Shown: in pieces, positions 1 to 20,995 of the stretch | Layout of the letters: every line of letters begins with the position of its first letter | How positions within the stretch are numbered: the stretch's first letter is position 1 | Assembly (NCBI RefSeq): GCF_021495345.1 | Contig: NZ_CP099397.1 | Coordinates: 620,001-684,000, forward strand | DNA from: Pseudomonas hydrolytica | GTDB lineage: Bacteria; Pseudomonadota; Gammaproteobacteria; Pseudomonadales; Pseudomonadaceae | DNA length: 64,000 bases | Direction: 5' to 3' | Translations under genes and position numbers: made by a program | Notes under the pieces: generated by a model | Told to the model about the DNA's origin: nothing | The model's database searches: none | Seen by the model: only the letters and a program-made list of their open reading frames with translations

Positions 1-73
1 CTTTTCATGGCTAAGCGGTTGAATTAGAAAGCAATTTGCCTGAAGTCTAGGCAGCCTGGTGAGAGTTTCCCCT

Positions 74-4522
<4,449 letters not shown>

Positions 4523-4547
4523 GAATGCGCCTGAAGTGGTTTGATGA

Positions 4548-5975
<1,428 letters not shown>

Positions 5976-5982
5976 CTGATTC

Positions 5983-6001
5983 GTCGCGGCCTGCCCGCGA
6001 C
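5983..6001. repeat. REP-like hairpin after gltD
   Basis: A perfect 7-bp inverted repeat (GTCGCGG / CCGCGAC, 5-base loop) sits just after the gltD stop. Size, composition and intergenic position resemble half of a Pseudomonas REP/BIME element. It could also be a simple mRNA-end hairpin. I cannot confirm family membership without other copies. Confidence 0.4.
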
Positions 6002-6016
6002 AAATTGACCCGATGG

Positions 6017-6052
6017 ACAAAAGGCACGGCACCCGCCGTGCCTTTTGTTTTG
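6017..6052 (+). terminator. Rho-independent terminator of gltBD
   Basis: A perfect 14-bp stem (6017-6030 with 6035-6048), loop ACCC, with its 3' arm ending in a T-rich stretch and more T after it. The A-rich 5' arm could let it work on the other strand too. It separates gltBD from hemE, which therefore needs its own promoter within 6049-6093. Confidence 0.88.
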
Positions 6053-6093
6053 CGCTCTGCGAAAATGCCCGCACTTTTTTCTAGGACTCTGCC

Positions 6094-7161
6094 ATGACCG
6101 CCCTGAAGAACGACCGTTTCCTGCGTGCCCTGCTCAAGCAACCCGTGGATGTCACGCCGATCTGGATGATGCGCCAGGCCGGCCGCTATCTGCCGGAGTA
6201 CCGCGCGACCCGGGCCAAGGCCGGCGACTTCGTGAGCCTGATGAAGAACCCGGAACTGGCCTGCGAGGTCACCATCCAGCCGCTGGACCGCTACCCGCAA
6301 CTGGATGCGGCGATCCTCTTTTCCGACATCCTCACCATCCCTGATGCTATGGGCCAGGGCCTGTACTTCGAGACCGGCGAAGGCCCGCGCTTCAAGAAGG
6401 CGGTCGGCAGCCTGGCCGATATCGAGGCGCTGCCGGTGCCGGATGCCGAGAAGGACCTGGGCTACGTGATGGACGCGGTGCGTACCATCCGCCGCGAGCT
6501 GAACGGTCGTGTGCCGCTGATCGGCTTCTCCGGCAGCCCTTGGACGCTGGCCACCTACATGGTCGAAGGCGGCTCGTCGAAGGACTTCCGCAAGTCCAAG
6601 GCCATGCTCTACGACAATCCCCAGGCCATGCATGCGCTGCTCGACAAGCTGGCGCAGTCGGTCACAGCCTACCTAAACGGGCAGATTCTGGCCGGGGCGC
6701 AGGCGGTGCAGATCTTCGATTCCTGGGGCGGCGCGCTGTCGGCGGCGGCCTATCAGGAGTTCTCCCTGGCCTACATGAAGAAGATCGTCGACGGCCTGAT
6801 CCGCGAGCACGACGGGCGCCGCGTGCCGGTGATCCTGTTCACCAAGGGCGGCGGTCTGTGGTTGAAGTCCATGGCCGACAGCGGCGCCGAGGCGCTGGGT
6901 CTGGACTGGACCTGCGATATCGGCAGCGCGCGTGCCCGTGTCGGTGCCAAGGTCGCCCTGCAGGGCAACATGGACCCGGCGGTGCTCTACGCCAAGCCGG
7001 AAGCGATCCGCGCCGAAGTGGCGCGCATCCTGGCCGCCTACGGCGCCGGCAGCGGCCATGTCTTCAACCTAGGCCATGGCATCACCCCGGAAGTCGACCC
7101 GGCTCACGCGGGCGCCTTCTTCGAGGCGGTGCACGAGCTGTCGGCGGCTTATCACCGCTGA
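6094..7161 (+). CDS. hemE: Uroporphyrinogen decarboxylase
   Basis: Removes four acetate carboxyls from uroporphyrinogen III to give coproporphyrinogen III in haem synthesis, in the cytoplasm. The product is 355 aa, the usual length. The family signature [14 protein letters not shown] is at about residues 24-37, with the active-site ILFSDIL segment near 81-87 and NLGHGI near the C-terminus. The sequence before the ATG (AGGACT) is only a modest ribosome site. The gene stands between two terminators, so it looks monocistronic. The gltBD-hemE order matches PAO1 as I remember it. Confidence 0.97.
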   Translation: MTALKNDRFLRALLKQPVDVTPIWMMRQAGRYLPEYRATRAKAGDFVSLMKNPELACEVTIQPLDRYPQLDAAILFSDILTIPDAMGQGLYFETGEGPRFKKAVGSLADIEALPVPDAEKDLGYVMDAVRTIRRELNGRVPLIGFSGSPWTLATYMVEGGSSKDFRKSKAMLYDNPQAMHALLDKLAQSVTAYLNGQILAGAQAVQIFDSWGGALSAAAYQEFSLAYMKKIVDGLIREHDGRRVPVILFTKGGGLWLKSMADSGAEALGLDWTCDIGSARARVGAKVALQGNMDPAVLYAKPEAIRAEVARILAAYGAGSGHVFNLGHGITPEVDPAHAGAFFEAVHELSAAYHR

Positions 7162-7174
7162 TCGATCACCTCAC

Positions 7175-7202
7175 AGAGGCCGCGCGAGCGGCCTCTTCTG
7201 TG
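7175..7202 (+). terminator. Probable hemE terminator
   Basis: A 9-bp perfect stem AGAGGCCGC / GCGGCCTCT (7175-7183 with 7188-7196), loop GCGA, 13 bp after the hemE stop. The following TCTGTG is only weakly T-rich, so termination may be partial. Confidence 0.6.
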
Positions 7203-7290
7203 TCCGGCGGTCAGCACATGACCGAATGCCTCGCGTCTGTCACGGGCTTTGCATAGAATCCCCAGCACAGACAGCTCAGGGAGGTGTGCG

Positions 7291-8061
7291 ATGCGACGTG
7301 TGGTGTTCAACCAGAAGGGCGGCGTAGGCAAGTCCAGCATCGCCTGCAATCTTGCAGCGGTGAGTGCGGCGCAGGGCTACCGCACCCTGCTGATCGACCT
7401 GGATGCGCAGGCCAACTCGACCCATTACCTCACCGGCCTGACCGGCGAGGAAATCCCCATGGGCATCGCCGATTTCTTCAAGCAGACCCTGTCATCCGGA
7501 CCGTTCGCCAAGAAGGGCAAGGTGGATATCTACGAGACGCCCTTCGACAACCTGCACGTGGTCACCGCCACCGCCGAGCTGGCCGAGTTGCAGCCCAAGC
7601 TTGAGCAGAAGCACAAGATCAACAAGCTGCGCAAACTGCTCGACGAGCTGGCCGAGGACTACGATCACATCTACCTGGACACCCCGCCCGCGCTGAATTT
7701 CTACACGGTTTCCGCGCTGATTGCGGCAGACCGCGTGCTGATCCCCTTCGACTGCGACAGTTTCTCGCGCAATGCCCTCTATGGCCTGCTGGCCGAGATC
7801 GAAGAGCTCAAGGACGATCACAACGAGGAGCTGGAGGTGGAGGGCATCGTGGTCAACCAGTTCCAGCCGCGCGCCACCCTGCCGCAGCAGCTGCTGGATG
7901 AGCTGATCGCCGAGGGCTTGCCGGTGTTGCCGGTGAATCTAATGAGCTCGGTGAAGATGCGCGAGTCGCACCAGGCCTGTACACCGCTGATCCATCTGGA
8001 TGCACGGCACAAGCTGACCCAGCAGTTCGTCGAGCTGCACGATCTGCTCAACGCCGGTTGA
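7291..8061 (+). CDS. Orphan ParA/MinD-type ATPase
   Basis: A 256-aa P-loop ATPase of the ParA family. It has the deviant Walker A KGGVGKSS at residues 9-16, Walker A' DLDAQANST, and the Walker B-like stretch DHIYLDTPPAL. There is no N-terminal DNA-binding extension and no parB-like gene beside it, so this is not a standard partition pair. The ATG at 7291 has an AGGGAGG ribosome site at about 7278-7284. An upstream in-frame ATG at 7249 lies before that site and is less likely. It resembles PAO1 PA5028. Related orphan ParAs position chemoreceptor arrays, flagella or other cargo; the cargo here is unknown. Confidence 0.9.
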   Translation: MRRVVFNQKGGVGKSSIACNLAAVSAAQGYRTLLIDLDAQANSTHYLTGLTGEEIPMGIADFFKQTLSSGPFAKKGKVDIYETPFDNLHVVTATAELAELQPKLEQKHKINKLRKLLDELAEDYDHIYLDTPPALNFYTVSALIAADRVLIPFDCDSFSRNALYGLLAEIEELKDDHNEELEVEGIVVNQFQPRATLPQQLLDELIAEGLPVLPVNLMSSVKMRESHQACTPLIHLDARHKLTQQFVELHDLLNAG

Positions 8062-8067
8062 GAATGA

Positions 8068-8092
8068 AAAAGGCGCCTGGAGGCGCCTTTTC
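8068..8092. terminator. Bidirectional terminator between the convergent ParA and stress-protein genes
   Basis: A perfect 10-bp stem AAAAGGCGCC / GGCGCCTTTT (8068-8077 with 8082-8091) with loop TGGA. A runs on one side and T runs on the other suit termination from both strands. Confidence 0.88.
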
Positions 8093-8106
8093 GTGTGTCG
8101 CTGGCC

Positions 8107-8904
8107 CTAGCGCACCACGAACACGTCGCACGGCGCCTTGTGCAGAAAATGCTGCGCCAGGCTGCCCAGCAGCGCCTGGGACAGCGCGCTGCGGCCGTGG
8201 CTGCCCAGCACCAGCAGTTCGCTGCGGCGGACTTTGATCTGTTCCTGCAGGCAACGCAGGATTCCGCCCTGGATAACCTCGTGGCTCAGTGTCGGGCCTT
8301 TCTCCGGCAGGTTCTGCGCCTCGTCCTGTAGCAGCTGGTCGATCAGGCCCTGCTGGGTCTGCAATTGCAGCTGCACTTCCTTCGGGGTGCCCTTGTCCGG
8401 TTCGAACACATGCAGTGCATGCAGCTCTGTCCCCTCCGGTAGCAAGCGATAGGCCTGGCCGAGGGCGCTGCAGGCGCACAGGGAGAAGTCGATGGCGGCC
8501 AGGGCGCGTTGATAGGGGGCGAAGTCGTTGCGCGCCACCAGCAGCAGCGGCACGGTGCAGCGCCGGGCGATGCGATCGAGGCTGGTGCCGGAGAAGAAGT
8601 CGTGACGCTGATGATGGCCGCCCAGCACCAGCAGATCACAGCCGCTGTCCTGAACCTGCTGCAGGACCACTTCGGAGGGTTTGCCGCTGAGCATGCGCAG
8701 CTCGGTGCCGGCAGGGGCGAACTGGGTGAGGCTGCGGTCCAGCGCCTGGCGTGCCTTTTCGTGTTGCTCGCTGCTCTGGCTCGGATCGAGCACATGCAGC
8801 AGGGTCAGGCGGGCGTTGTGCTGCTGGGCGAGTTGGGTGGCGCGGCACAGAGCCATGTCGGCCGTGTCACGAACATCATGGGCGATAAGGATATGGTTGA
8901 ACAT
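8107..8904 (-). CDS. Tandem-domain universal stress protein
   Basis: A 265-aa cytoplasmic protein with two Usp domains in a row (about residues 1-140 and 143-265), the UspE-type layout. The second domain carries the ATP-binding-type motif LGSHGRSALSQALLGSLAQ. In the first domain the corresponding stretch LGGHHQRHDFFSGTSLDRIA is looser. The start at 8904 (MFNHILIAHDV) has AGGAG about 10 bases upstream; the frame extends 11 codons further but without a better site. It faces the ParA gene across a shared terminator, as PA5027/PA5028 do in PAO1. A stress-survival role is inferred from the family only. Confidence 0.9.
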   Translation of the reverse strand: MFNHILIAHDVRDTADMALCRATQLAQQHNARLTLLHVLDPSQSSEQHEKARQALDRSLTQFAPAGTELRMLSGKPSEVVLQQVQDSGCDLLVLGGHHQRHDFFSGTSLDRIARRCTVPLLLVARNDFAPYQRALAAIDFSLCACSALGQAYRLLPEGTELHALHVFEPDKGTPKEVQLQLQTQQGLIDQLLQDEAQNLPEKGPTLSHEVIQGGILRCLQEQIKVRRSELLVLGSHGRSALSQALLGSLAQHFLHKAPCDVFVVR

Positions 8905-9027
8905 GGTGACGGCTCTCCTGCCGATACCAGTCGGCAATTTTATTGTGCCTGTTCAATTAGCCGTTCTTTTGACCTATGGCAAGCTCGCGGACTGTTGCCG
9001 ATTGTGTGAGCGGAGCGGCAGAAGCGT

Positions 9028-9471
9028 TCAGCGTAGTCGCAACTGATACAAGCCGCGACTCTCTGCCACCACCTCGCCATCGACACCGGTCAGTTGCAGC
9101 TCCAGCAGGTACTCGGCCTTGCCTTCGCGCGCTGCTCGCGCCTGCAGATCGTCAATCTCCTGTGCCGACAGGCGCGCCTCGACGCGGATGTCGCCGCTGG
9201 CCGGGCGGCGAAAGCGCAGGTTCAGTTCCTTGACGATGGGGTAGAAGCGCTGCACGTCGAAGCTGGTGAGAAACAGCGCGCCGCCGGGAATTTCCGCCAG
9301 GGTGAACAGCGCCCCCGCATACATGCTGCCGATATGGTTCTGGTTGCCTTCCAGCGGCATACACAGGCGTACGAAGCCAGGTTCGAGCACTTCGGCCTGG
9401 AGCCCGCTGCGGCGGACGAAGGCGATCTGCTGTTCGGTGAGCTGGCGGGCGATTTCCACGGGCAGGGGCAT
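9028..9471 (-). CDS. Hotdog-fold thioesterase (DUF4442/PaaI-like)
   Basis: A 147-aa single-domain protein. The segment NHIGSMYAGALFTLAEIPGG (about residues 44-64) is the helix and active-site stretch of hotdog thioesterases, and beta strands follow in RFYPIVKELNLRFRRPASGDI. It probably hydrolyses an acyl-CoA thioester; the substrate cannot be told. The ATG has a clear AGGAG seven bases upstream. It is transcribed alone or with trxC upstream, though the gap to trxC is about 200 bp. Confidence 0.8.
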   Translation of the reverse strand: MPLPVEIARQLTEQQIAFVRRSGLQAEVLEPGFVRLCMPLEGNQNHIGSMYAGALFTLAEIPGGALFLTSFDVQRFYPIVKELNLRFRRPASGDIRVEARLSAQEIDDLQARAAREGKAEYLLELQLTGVDGEVVAESRGLYQLRLR

Positions 9472-9678
9472 GGCGGCACTCCTAGGGGGCGTACCGCCAG
9501 ACTAAGGGTTGGCCGGCGCCCTGCAAGTGACCGCAGCGGCCGCTGCGAATGACCGAAGCGCTCAAGCATCCGTCGATGCTCTGGAGGCCGTCCCTGCGCT
9601 GTGCGCACCGGCACCGCGTTTATCGGCGGTGTGCATGGCGCACCCTACCCTTGGACGATGGTTACCGCGGGATGCAGG
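9472..9678. other. Intergenic region with one dispersed palindrome
   Basis: No gene is supported here. It holds the ribosome site of the thioesterase gene and one copy of a dispersed 17-bp palindrome (9628-9644). Confidence 0.6.
9628..9644. repeat. Dispersed 17-bp palindrome, copy 1
   Basis: GGTGTGC-ATG-GCGCACC, followed by CTAC. It matches copies at 12227-12243 and 25103-25119 with one arm mismatch. All three lie between genes. A REP-like family is the likely explanation. Confidence 0.6.
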
Positions 9679-10113
9679 CTAGACGCCCTGCTGGCGCAGC
9701 CAGGCCAGCAGTTGCGGCAGCGGCATGGCGCCGCTCTGGCGGGCCACTTCAACGCCACCCTTGAACATGATGAGGCTGGGAATGGAGCGAATGCCGAGCT
9801 GGCCGGACAGCTGCGGGTTGGCCTCGCTGTCCAGTTTGCCCAGGCGACAGCGCCCCCGCAGCTGCGCCGCGGCCTGGGCGAAGGTCGGCGCGAAGGCCTG
9901 GCAGGGCCCGCACCAGCTGGCCCAGACATCCACCAGCAGGGGTAGGTCGCCCTTGAGCTGGCTGGCGAAGTTGCCCTGGGTCAGTTCGATGGGCGCTGCA
10001 GGCAGCACCTCGGCCTTGCAGCGCCCACAGCGCGGGGCATCGCCCAGGCGCTCGGCAGGGATGCGGTTGAGCCTGTTGCAGTGCGGGCAGGGAATCAGCA
10101 GCGGATCGGACAT
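9679..10113 (-). CDS. trxC: Thioredoxin 2
   Basis: A 144-aa cytoplasmic disulfide reductase of the TrxC type. The N-terminus has a zinc-binding set of four cysteines (C9, C12, C29, C32: CPHC and CGRC), which distinguishes TrxC from TrxA. The active site WCGPC is at residues 67-71, and the cis-proline loop is IRSIPSLIMF. Length and domain order are typical. It probably helps repair oxidised proteins and is often OxyR-controlled in other bacteria; no OxyR site was recognised here. A GGAG lies about 10 bases before the ATG. Confidence 0.93.
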   Translation of the reverse strand: MSDPLLIPCPHCNRLNRIPAERLGDAPRCGRCKAEVLPAAPIELTQGNFASQLKGDLPLLVDVWASWCGPCQAFAPTFAQAAAQLRGRCRLGKLDSEANPQLSGQLGIRSIPSLIMFKGGVEVARQSGAMPLPQLLAWLRQQGV

Positions 10114-10171
10114 GAGGCGAGGCTCCGTGGGTCATGTGCCTTAAATGGAGCCAGCGCCTGCGGATATCAAG

Positions 10172-11962
10172 TCAGACCGGGGTCAGCGGGAAGAACCAGG
10201 GGATGACCAGGGTGGCCACGCCCCACAGCAGCAGGTTCAGCGGAATACCGACCTTCATGAAGTCGGTGAAACGATAGCCACCGGCGTTGTAGACGAAGGT
10301 GTTGGTCTGGTAGCCGATGGGGGTGGCAAAGCTGGCGCTGGCGGCGAACATCACCGCGACCACGAAGGCGCGCGGATCGACGCCCAGGTGCTGGGCCATG
10401 CCGATGGCGATGGGCGTCACCAGTACCGCCACCGCGTTGTTCGACAGCATCTCGGTGAGGATCGAGGTGAACAGGTAGATGAAGCTCAGCATCAGCAGTG
10501 GCCCGGCCCAGGGCAGCCAGCCCATGACGTTCTCCACCAGCAGCTTGACCAGGCCGACCTTGTCCATGGCGATGCTGATGGCCAGCATGCCGAAGATCAG
10601 GCTGAGGATCTTCCAGTCCACTGCCTTGTAGGCGTCCTCCACATCCAGGCAGCGGGTCGCCAGCACGGTCACCGCGCCGATGATCGCCAGGCCCTCGATG
10701 GGCATCACGCCGAAGGCGGCCAACAGCATCACCGCCAGGGTGGCGCCGATGGCGATGGGCGCCTTGTCGCGGCGGAAGGCGCGCTCCTGCACGGCGTTGA
10801 GGCTGATCAGCTCGCCGTTGTCGGCGAAGCGCTTGATTTGCGCGGGGGTGCCTTCGACCAGCATCACGTCGCCGAACTGCAGCTCGAAGTCGTCGAGGTT
10901 GCCCTGCACGTTCTCGTCCTGGCGGTGCACGGCGAGCACGGCGATGCCGTAGCGCGCGGTGAGGTCGAGGTCGCGCATGGGGCGGTGGCTGTAGCGCGAG
11001 TTACGCCCGACTATGGCCTCGGCGAGGATCACGTCATGGCTGCTGATGGTCTCGAAGGCATCGCCACGGTTGAAGCTCAGGTGGCCGCTTTCGCGCAGTT
11101 CCACCACGTCCTTGACCTGGCCATGCAGCACCAGGCGGTCGCCGCTGGCCAGCAGGGTGTCGGCGCCGGGTTCGGTCAGCTCCAGCTCTTCACGAAACAG
11201 CTTGAGTACCTGCAGGCCGCTGCCGCCATTGAGGTTGGCCTCGTGCAGGGTCTTGCCGATCATCGGTGAGTCGTGCGGCACCAGCAGCTCGGTCATGAAG
11301 GTGCGCGACAGGTCGGGGCGCAGCTGGCGCGACAGGGTCTCGCGCTCCGGCAGCAGGTGGCGGCCAATGGTCAGCAGGTAGAGCATGCCGACCGTAGCCA
11401 TGATCAGGCCCGCGCCGGTGATCTCGAAGATGCCGAAGGGGGCGAGGCCGGCCTTGCGCGCCACGCCGTCGACCAGAATGTTGGTCGAGGTGCCGATCAT
11501 GGTCAGGGTGCCGCCGAGGATGGTGGCGTAGGACAGCGGGATCAGCAGCTTGGACGGCAGGGTGCCGGCGCGGCGCGCCAGGGCGATGGCCACCGGGGTG
11601 AGAATGGCCACCACCGGAGTGTTGTTGAGGCAGGCCGATACCACCAGCGCGGTGAGGGTAAGGCCGGTGAGCACGCGGATCGGGCTGGTGCCGACCAGAT
11701 TGCCCAACCAGTTGCCCAGCGCATCGATGCAGCCGGTGCGCTCCAGTGCGGCGGACAGCACGAACATGCAGGCGATGGTCACCGGCGCCGAGTTGGAAAG
11801 CACGCTGAGCACTTCCTTGGGCTCCAGCAACTGGCTGACCAGCAGCGCCGCCACGGCGATCGCGGCGACGATGTCCGGGCTCCACTTTTCGCGCACGAAG
11901 GCGTACAGCACCCAGATCAGCAGGGCGCCGACGAACAGCAAGGGCAGGGAGTCCCAGGGCAT
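10172..11962 (-). CDS. SLC13-type permease with two internal TrkA-C domains
   Basis: A 596-aa inner-membrane transporter. Hydrophobic helices form an N-terminal half (about residues 1-185) and a C-terminal half (about 385-590). Between them lie two soluble TrkA-C (RCK-C) modules, seen as HDSPMIGKTLHEANL... and AEAIVGRNSRYSHR.... The layout is that of the divalent anion/sodium symporter superfamily (SLC13/ArsB-like). The substrate is unknown; sulfate, dicarboxylates or other anions are possible. I chose the ATG at 11962 because AAGGA sits 5 bases upstream; the ATG at 11968 overlaps that site. A similar gene (PA5024) occurs in this place in PAO1. Confidence 0.85.
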   Translation of the reverse strand: MPWDSLPLLFVGALLIWVLYAFVREKWSPDIVAAIAVAALLVSQLLEPKEVLSVLSNSAPVTIACMFVLSAALERTGCIDALGNWLGNLVGTSPIRVLTGLTLTALVVSACLNNTPVVAILTPVAIALARRAGTLPSKLLIPLSYATILGGTLTMIGTSTNILVDGVARKAGLAPFGIFEITGAGLIMATVGMLYLLTIGRHLLPERETLSRQLRPDLSRTFMTELLVPHDSPMIGKTLHEANLNGGSGLQVLKLFREELELTEPGADTLLASGDRLVLHGQVKDVVELRESGHLSFNRGDAFETISSHDVILAEAIVGRNSRYSHRPMRDLDLTARYGIAVLAVHRQDENVQGNLDDFELQFGDVMLVEGTPAQIKRFADNGELISLNAVQERAFRRDKAPIAIGATLAVMLLAAFGVMPIEGLAIIGAVTVLATRCLDVEDAYKAVDWKILSLIFGMLAISIAMDKVGLVKLLVENVMGWLPWAGPLLMLSFIYLFTSILTEMLSNNAVAVLVTPIAIGMAQHLGVDPRAFVVAVMFAASASFATPIGYQTNTFVYNAGGYRFTDFMKVGIPLNLLLWGVATLVIPWFFPLTPV

Positions 11963-12254
11963 GAGCATCCTTAGCGTCGAATCTCGTGTGAGGTATCGGG
12001 CGCGCACCGGGGCGGCCTGGCAGGGCGCCAAGATAGTGGGGTTCTGTTAGATAGTCTAAGAATGTTTGGGAAGGTTTATATGCCTTTTCGATTTAATGGA
12101 TAAGGCATCCGGCTTTGGTAGCTGGCGCGTTATCCGTCCATCCGCCCGAGCTGACCGGATGGGTAGGGCGGGGGCAACCCGCTGCCAGCGATGGCGGGTG
12201 TTATCCCGTGCGGTCAGCGGGCGGTTGGTGCGCGCGGCGCACCCTACGGTCAAT
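11963..12254. other. Intergenic region with repeat-like sequence
   Basis: 292 bp without a supported gene, between the permease start and the selO stop. The part near 12120-12250 is GC-rich, contains several short inverted segments (GCGGGT and ACCCGC types) and ends in a dispersed palindrome. This looks like repetitive intergenic DNA of Pseudomonas. The permease promoter should lie at about 11970-12080. Confidence 0.5.
12227..12243. repeat. Dispersed 17-bp palindrome, copy 2
   Basis: A perfect palindrome GGTGCGC-GCG-GCGCACC followed by CTACGG. Same element as at 9628 and 25103. Confidence 0.65.
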
Positions 12255-17065
<4,811 letters not shown>

Positions 17066-17166
17066 GATGACCTGGCGGCAGAGAAGTGGACGAGCTGAGT
17101 GTAGGCGGCAGGCGCTGGCACCTTCGGCGATGACGAGCGGCCTAGGTCTGCGATCCTAGCAAAGTC

Positions 17167-18912
<1,746 letters not shown>

Positions 18913-19069
18913 CGGCGTACTCCTGGCCTGGTGGTGAAGGCGCCGTTATGCATGGCGCGTGCCAGGGATTCTAACCGTTGCCCTCGTGGCGCTGTCAAAA
19001 AGGTTATTACATTTTTCTAAATTGCCCCGAAGCGACGCGGGCCGGGCCGCCTCGGAGCATTGGCTCAGG

Positions 19070-20875
19070 TCAGAACCAGGCGTCCTGCATGCCCAGGCAA
19101 GTGTCGTCGCGCGCTTCGAGGATGGCCAGGTCGTGGTGGCAGCCAGGCACTTCCCAGGTCAGGAAGTAGCGCGCGGCCTGCAGCTTGCCGCGGTAGAAGG
19201 CCTGCTCCTCGGCATTGTCCGTGCGGGCCAGGCCCTGCTCGGCGCGAATCGCCTGTTCCAGCCAGCGCCAGCCGATCACGGTGTGGCCGAACACCTTCAG
19301 GTACAGCGCCGAGTTGGCCAGGCCCTGGTTGACCTTGCCGCTCATCAGGTCGCCGAGCAGGGCCAGGGTCACCGCCTGCAGGCGGGCCAGCAGTTGCTCC
19401 AGCGGCTGGCGCAGGGTGGTGAGCGACTCATGCGCGCTGGCGCGCTGGCAGCAGTCGTTGATCAGCTTGAGCAGCTGCTTGAGCGCGGCGCCGCCGTTCA
19501 TCGAGACCTTGCGCCCGAGCAGGTCGAGCGACTGGATACCGTGCGTGCCTTCGTGGATCGGGTTGAGGCGGTTGTCGCGGTAGTACTGCTCCACCGGGTA
19601 CTCGCGGGTGTAGCCGTGGCCGCCGAGGATCTGGATGGCCAGCTCGTTGGCCTTGAGGCAGAACTCCGAGGGCCAGGATTTGACGATGGGGGTGAGCAGG
19701 TCGAGCAGCTCCAGCGCCTGCTGGCGCTGTTCGGCGGTTTCCAGGGTCTGGGTGTCATCGAACAGGCGTGCGGCATACAGGCCGAGGTCGAAGGCGCCTT
19801 CGACGTAGGCCTTCTGCGTCAGTAGCATGCGCCGCACGTCGGCGTGCTCGATGATGGAAATCTGCGCGCTGCTCGGGTCCTTGCCGTCCGGCTGGCGGCC
19901 TTGCGGACGGTTGCGCGCGTAGTCCAGCGAGTACAGGTAGCCGGCATAGCCGAGCATGATCGCGCCCATGCCGACACCGATGCGCGCCTCGTTCATCATC
20001 TGGAACATGTAGGAGAGGCCGGCGTGCGGCTTACCCACCAGGTAGCCGACGCACTCGCCGTTGTCGCCGAAGTTCAGCGCCGTGGAGGTGGTGCCGCGCC
20101 AGCCCATCTTGTGGAACAGGCCGGCCAGGGTGACGTCGTTGCGCGCACCCAGGCTGCCGTCTTCATTGACGTGGAACTTGGGCACCAGGAACAGGCTGAT
20201 GCCCTTCACCCCGGGCGGTGCGTCCGGCAGCTTGGCCAGCACCATGTGCACGATGTTCTCGGAGATCGGCTGGTCGCCGCCGGAGATGAAGATCTTGTTG
20301 CCCTTGATGCGGTAGCTGCCGTCGGCGTGCGGTTCGGCCTTTGTGCGGATGTCCGACAGCGACGAGCCGGCGTGCGGCTCGGTCAGCGCCATGGTGCCGA
20401 AGAAGCGGCCATCGATGATCGGCTGCAGGTAGCGGGCCTTCTGCTCCTCGCTGCCGAAGGCCTCGATCAGGTTGGCCACGCCCATGGTCAGCATCGAATA
20501 GGAGCTGGTGGCGATATTGGCCGACTGGAAATGGGCGAAGCAGGCCTGCGACAGCAGGTTGGGCAGCTGCATGCCGCCATGCTCGAAGTCGCGCGTCGCA
20601 TTGAGGAAACCCGCCTCGTGGAAGGCGCGCAGGGCCGGTTCGACCTCCGGGATCAGTACCGCGCCGCCGTCGACGTATTGCGGCTCGTGTTCGTCGTTCT
20701 TGCGGTTGTGCGGGGCGAACAGTTCTTCGGCGATGCCGCGTGCGGTGCTGATCGCCGCCTCGAAGGTCTCGCGGTTGTGGTCGGCGAAGCGCGGACGCTG
20801 GGTCAGGGCTTCGGCGTCGAGCACCTCGAAGAGTTCGAACGCCAGGTTGCGGGAGCTGAGCAGGGTCTCGGACAT
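19070..20875 (-). CDS. Acyl-CoA dehydrogenase, 600-aa class (DmdC/FadE5-like)
   Basis: A 601-aa flavoprotein. The FAD/substrate motifs MALTEPHAGSSLSDIRT (near residue 170) and HGYTREYPVEQYYRD are present. The catalytic base Glu is intact in PIHEGTHGIQS at about residue 441. The roughly 130-aa C-terminal extension is typical of the subgroup containing 3-methylmercaptopropionyl-CoA dehydrogenase (DmdC) and long-chain enzymes, so its substrate is open. The ATG at 20875 (MSETLLSS) has GGAGG 8 bases upstream; 22 further in-frame codons upstream are rejected. Matches PAO1 PA5020 by position. Confidence 0.9.
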   Translation of the reverse strand: MSETLLSSRNLAFELFEVLDAEALTQRPRFADHNRETFEAAISTARGIAEELFAPHNRKNDEHEPQYVDGGAVLIPEVEPALRAFHEAGFLNATRDFEHGGMQLPNLLSQACFAHFQSANIATSSYSMLTMGVANLIEAFGSEEQKARYLQPIIDGRFFGTMALTEPHAGSSLSDIRTKAEPHADGSYRIKGNKIFISGGDQPISENIVHMVLAKLPDAPPGVKGISLFLVPKFHVNEDGSLGARNDVTLAGLFHKMGWRGTTSTALNFGDNGECVGYLVGKPHAGLSYMFQMMNEARIGVGMGAIMLGYAGYLYSLDYARNRPQGRQPDGKDPSSAQISIIEHADVRRMLLTQKAYVEGAFDLGLYAARLFDDTQTLETAEQRQQALELLDLLTPIVKSWPSEFCLKANELAIQILGGHGYTREYPVEQYYRDNRLNPIHEGTHGIQSLDLLGRKVSMNGGAALKQLLKLINDCCQRASAHESLTTLRQPLEQLLARLQAVTLALLGDLMSGKVNQGLANSALYLKVFGHTVIGWRWLEQAIRAEQGLARTDNAEEQAFYRGKLQAARYFLTWEVPGCHHDLAILEARDDTCLGMQDAWF

Positions 20876-20968
20876 GGAACGGGCCTCCAGATGATCGAGC
20901 GAGTCTAGGCAGCCAGTCGCCTGGCTGCCCAGCATCATCATCGGTGGTGATAAAGCCCTACATCACCC

Positions 20969-20983
20969 GTAGGAGCGGCTGGG
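20969..20983. repeat. Partial REP-like sequence
   Basis: GTAGGAGCGGCTGGG resembles the conserved half of common Pseudomonas REP elements (GTAGGAGCGGG...). The partner arm is not obvious, so this may be a remnant. Confidence 0.35.
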
Positions 20984-20995
20984 CGGCATTGCGCT

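Noticed and set aside
1..73. Promoter of gltB
   Set aside because: Only 73 bp are in the window; no convincing -35/-10 pair was placed.
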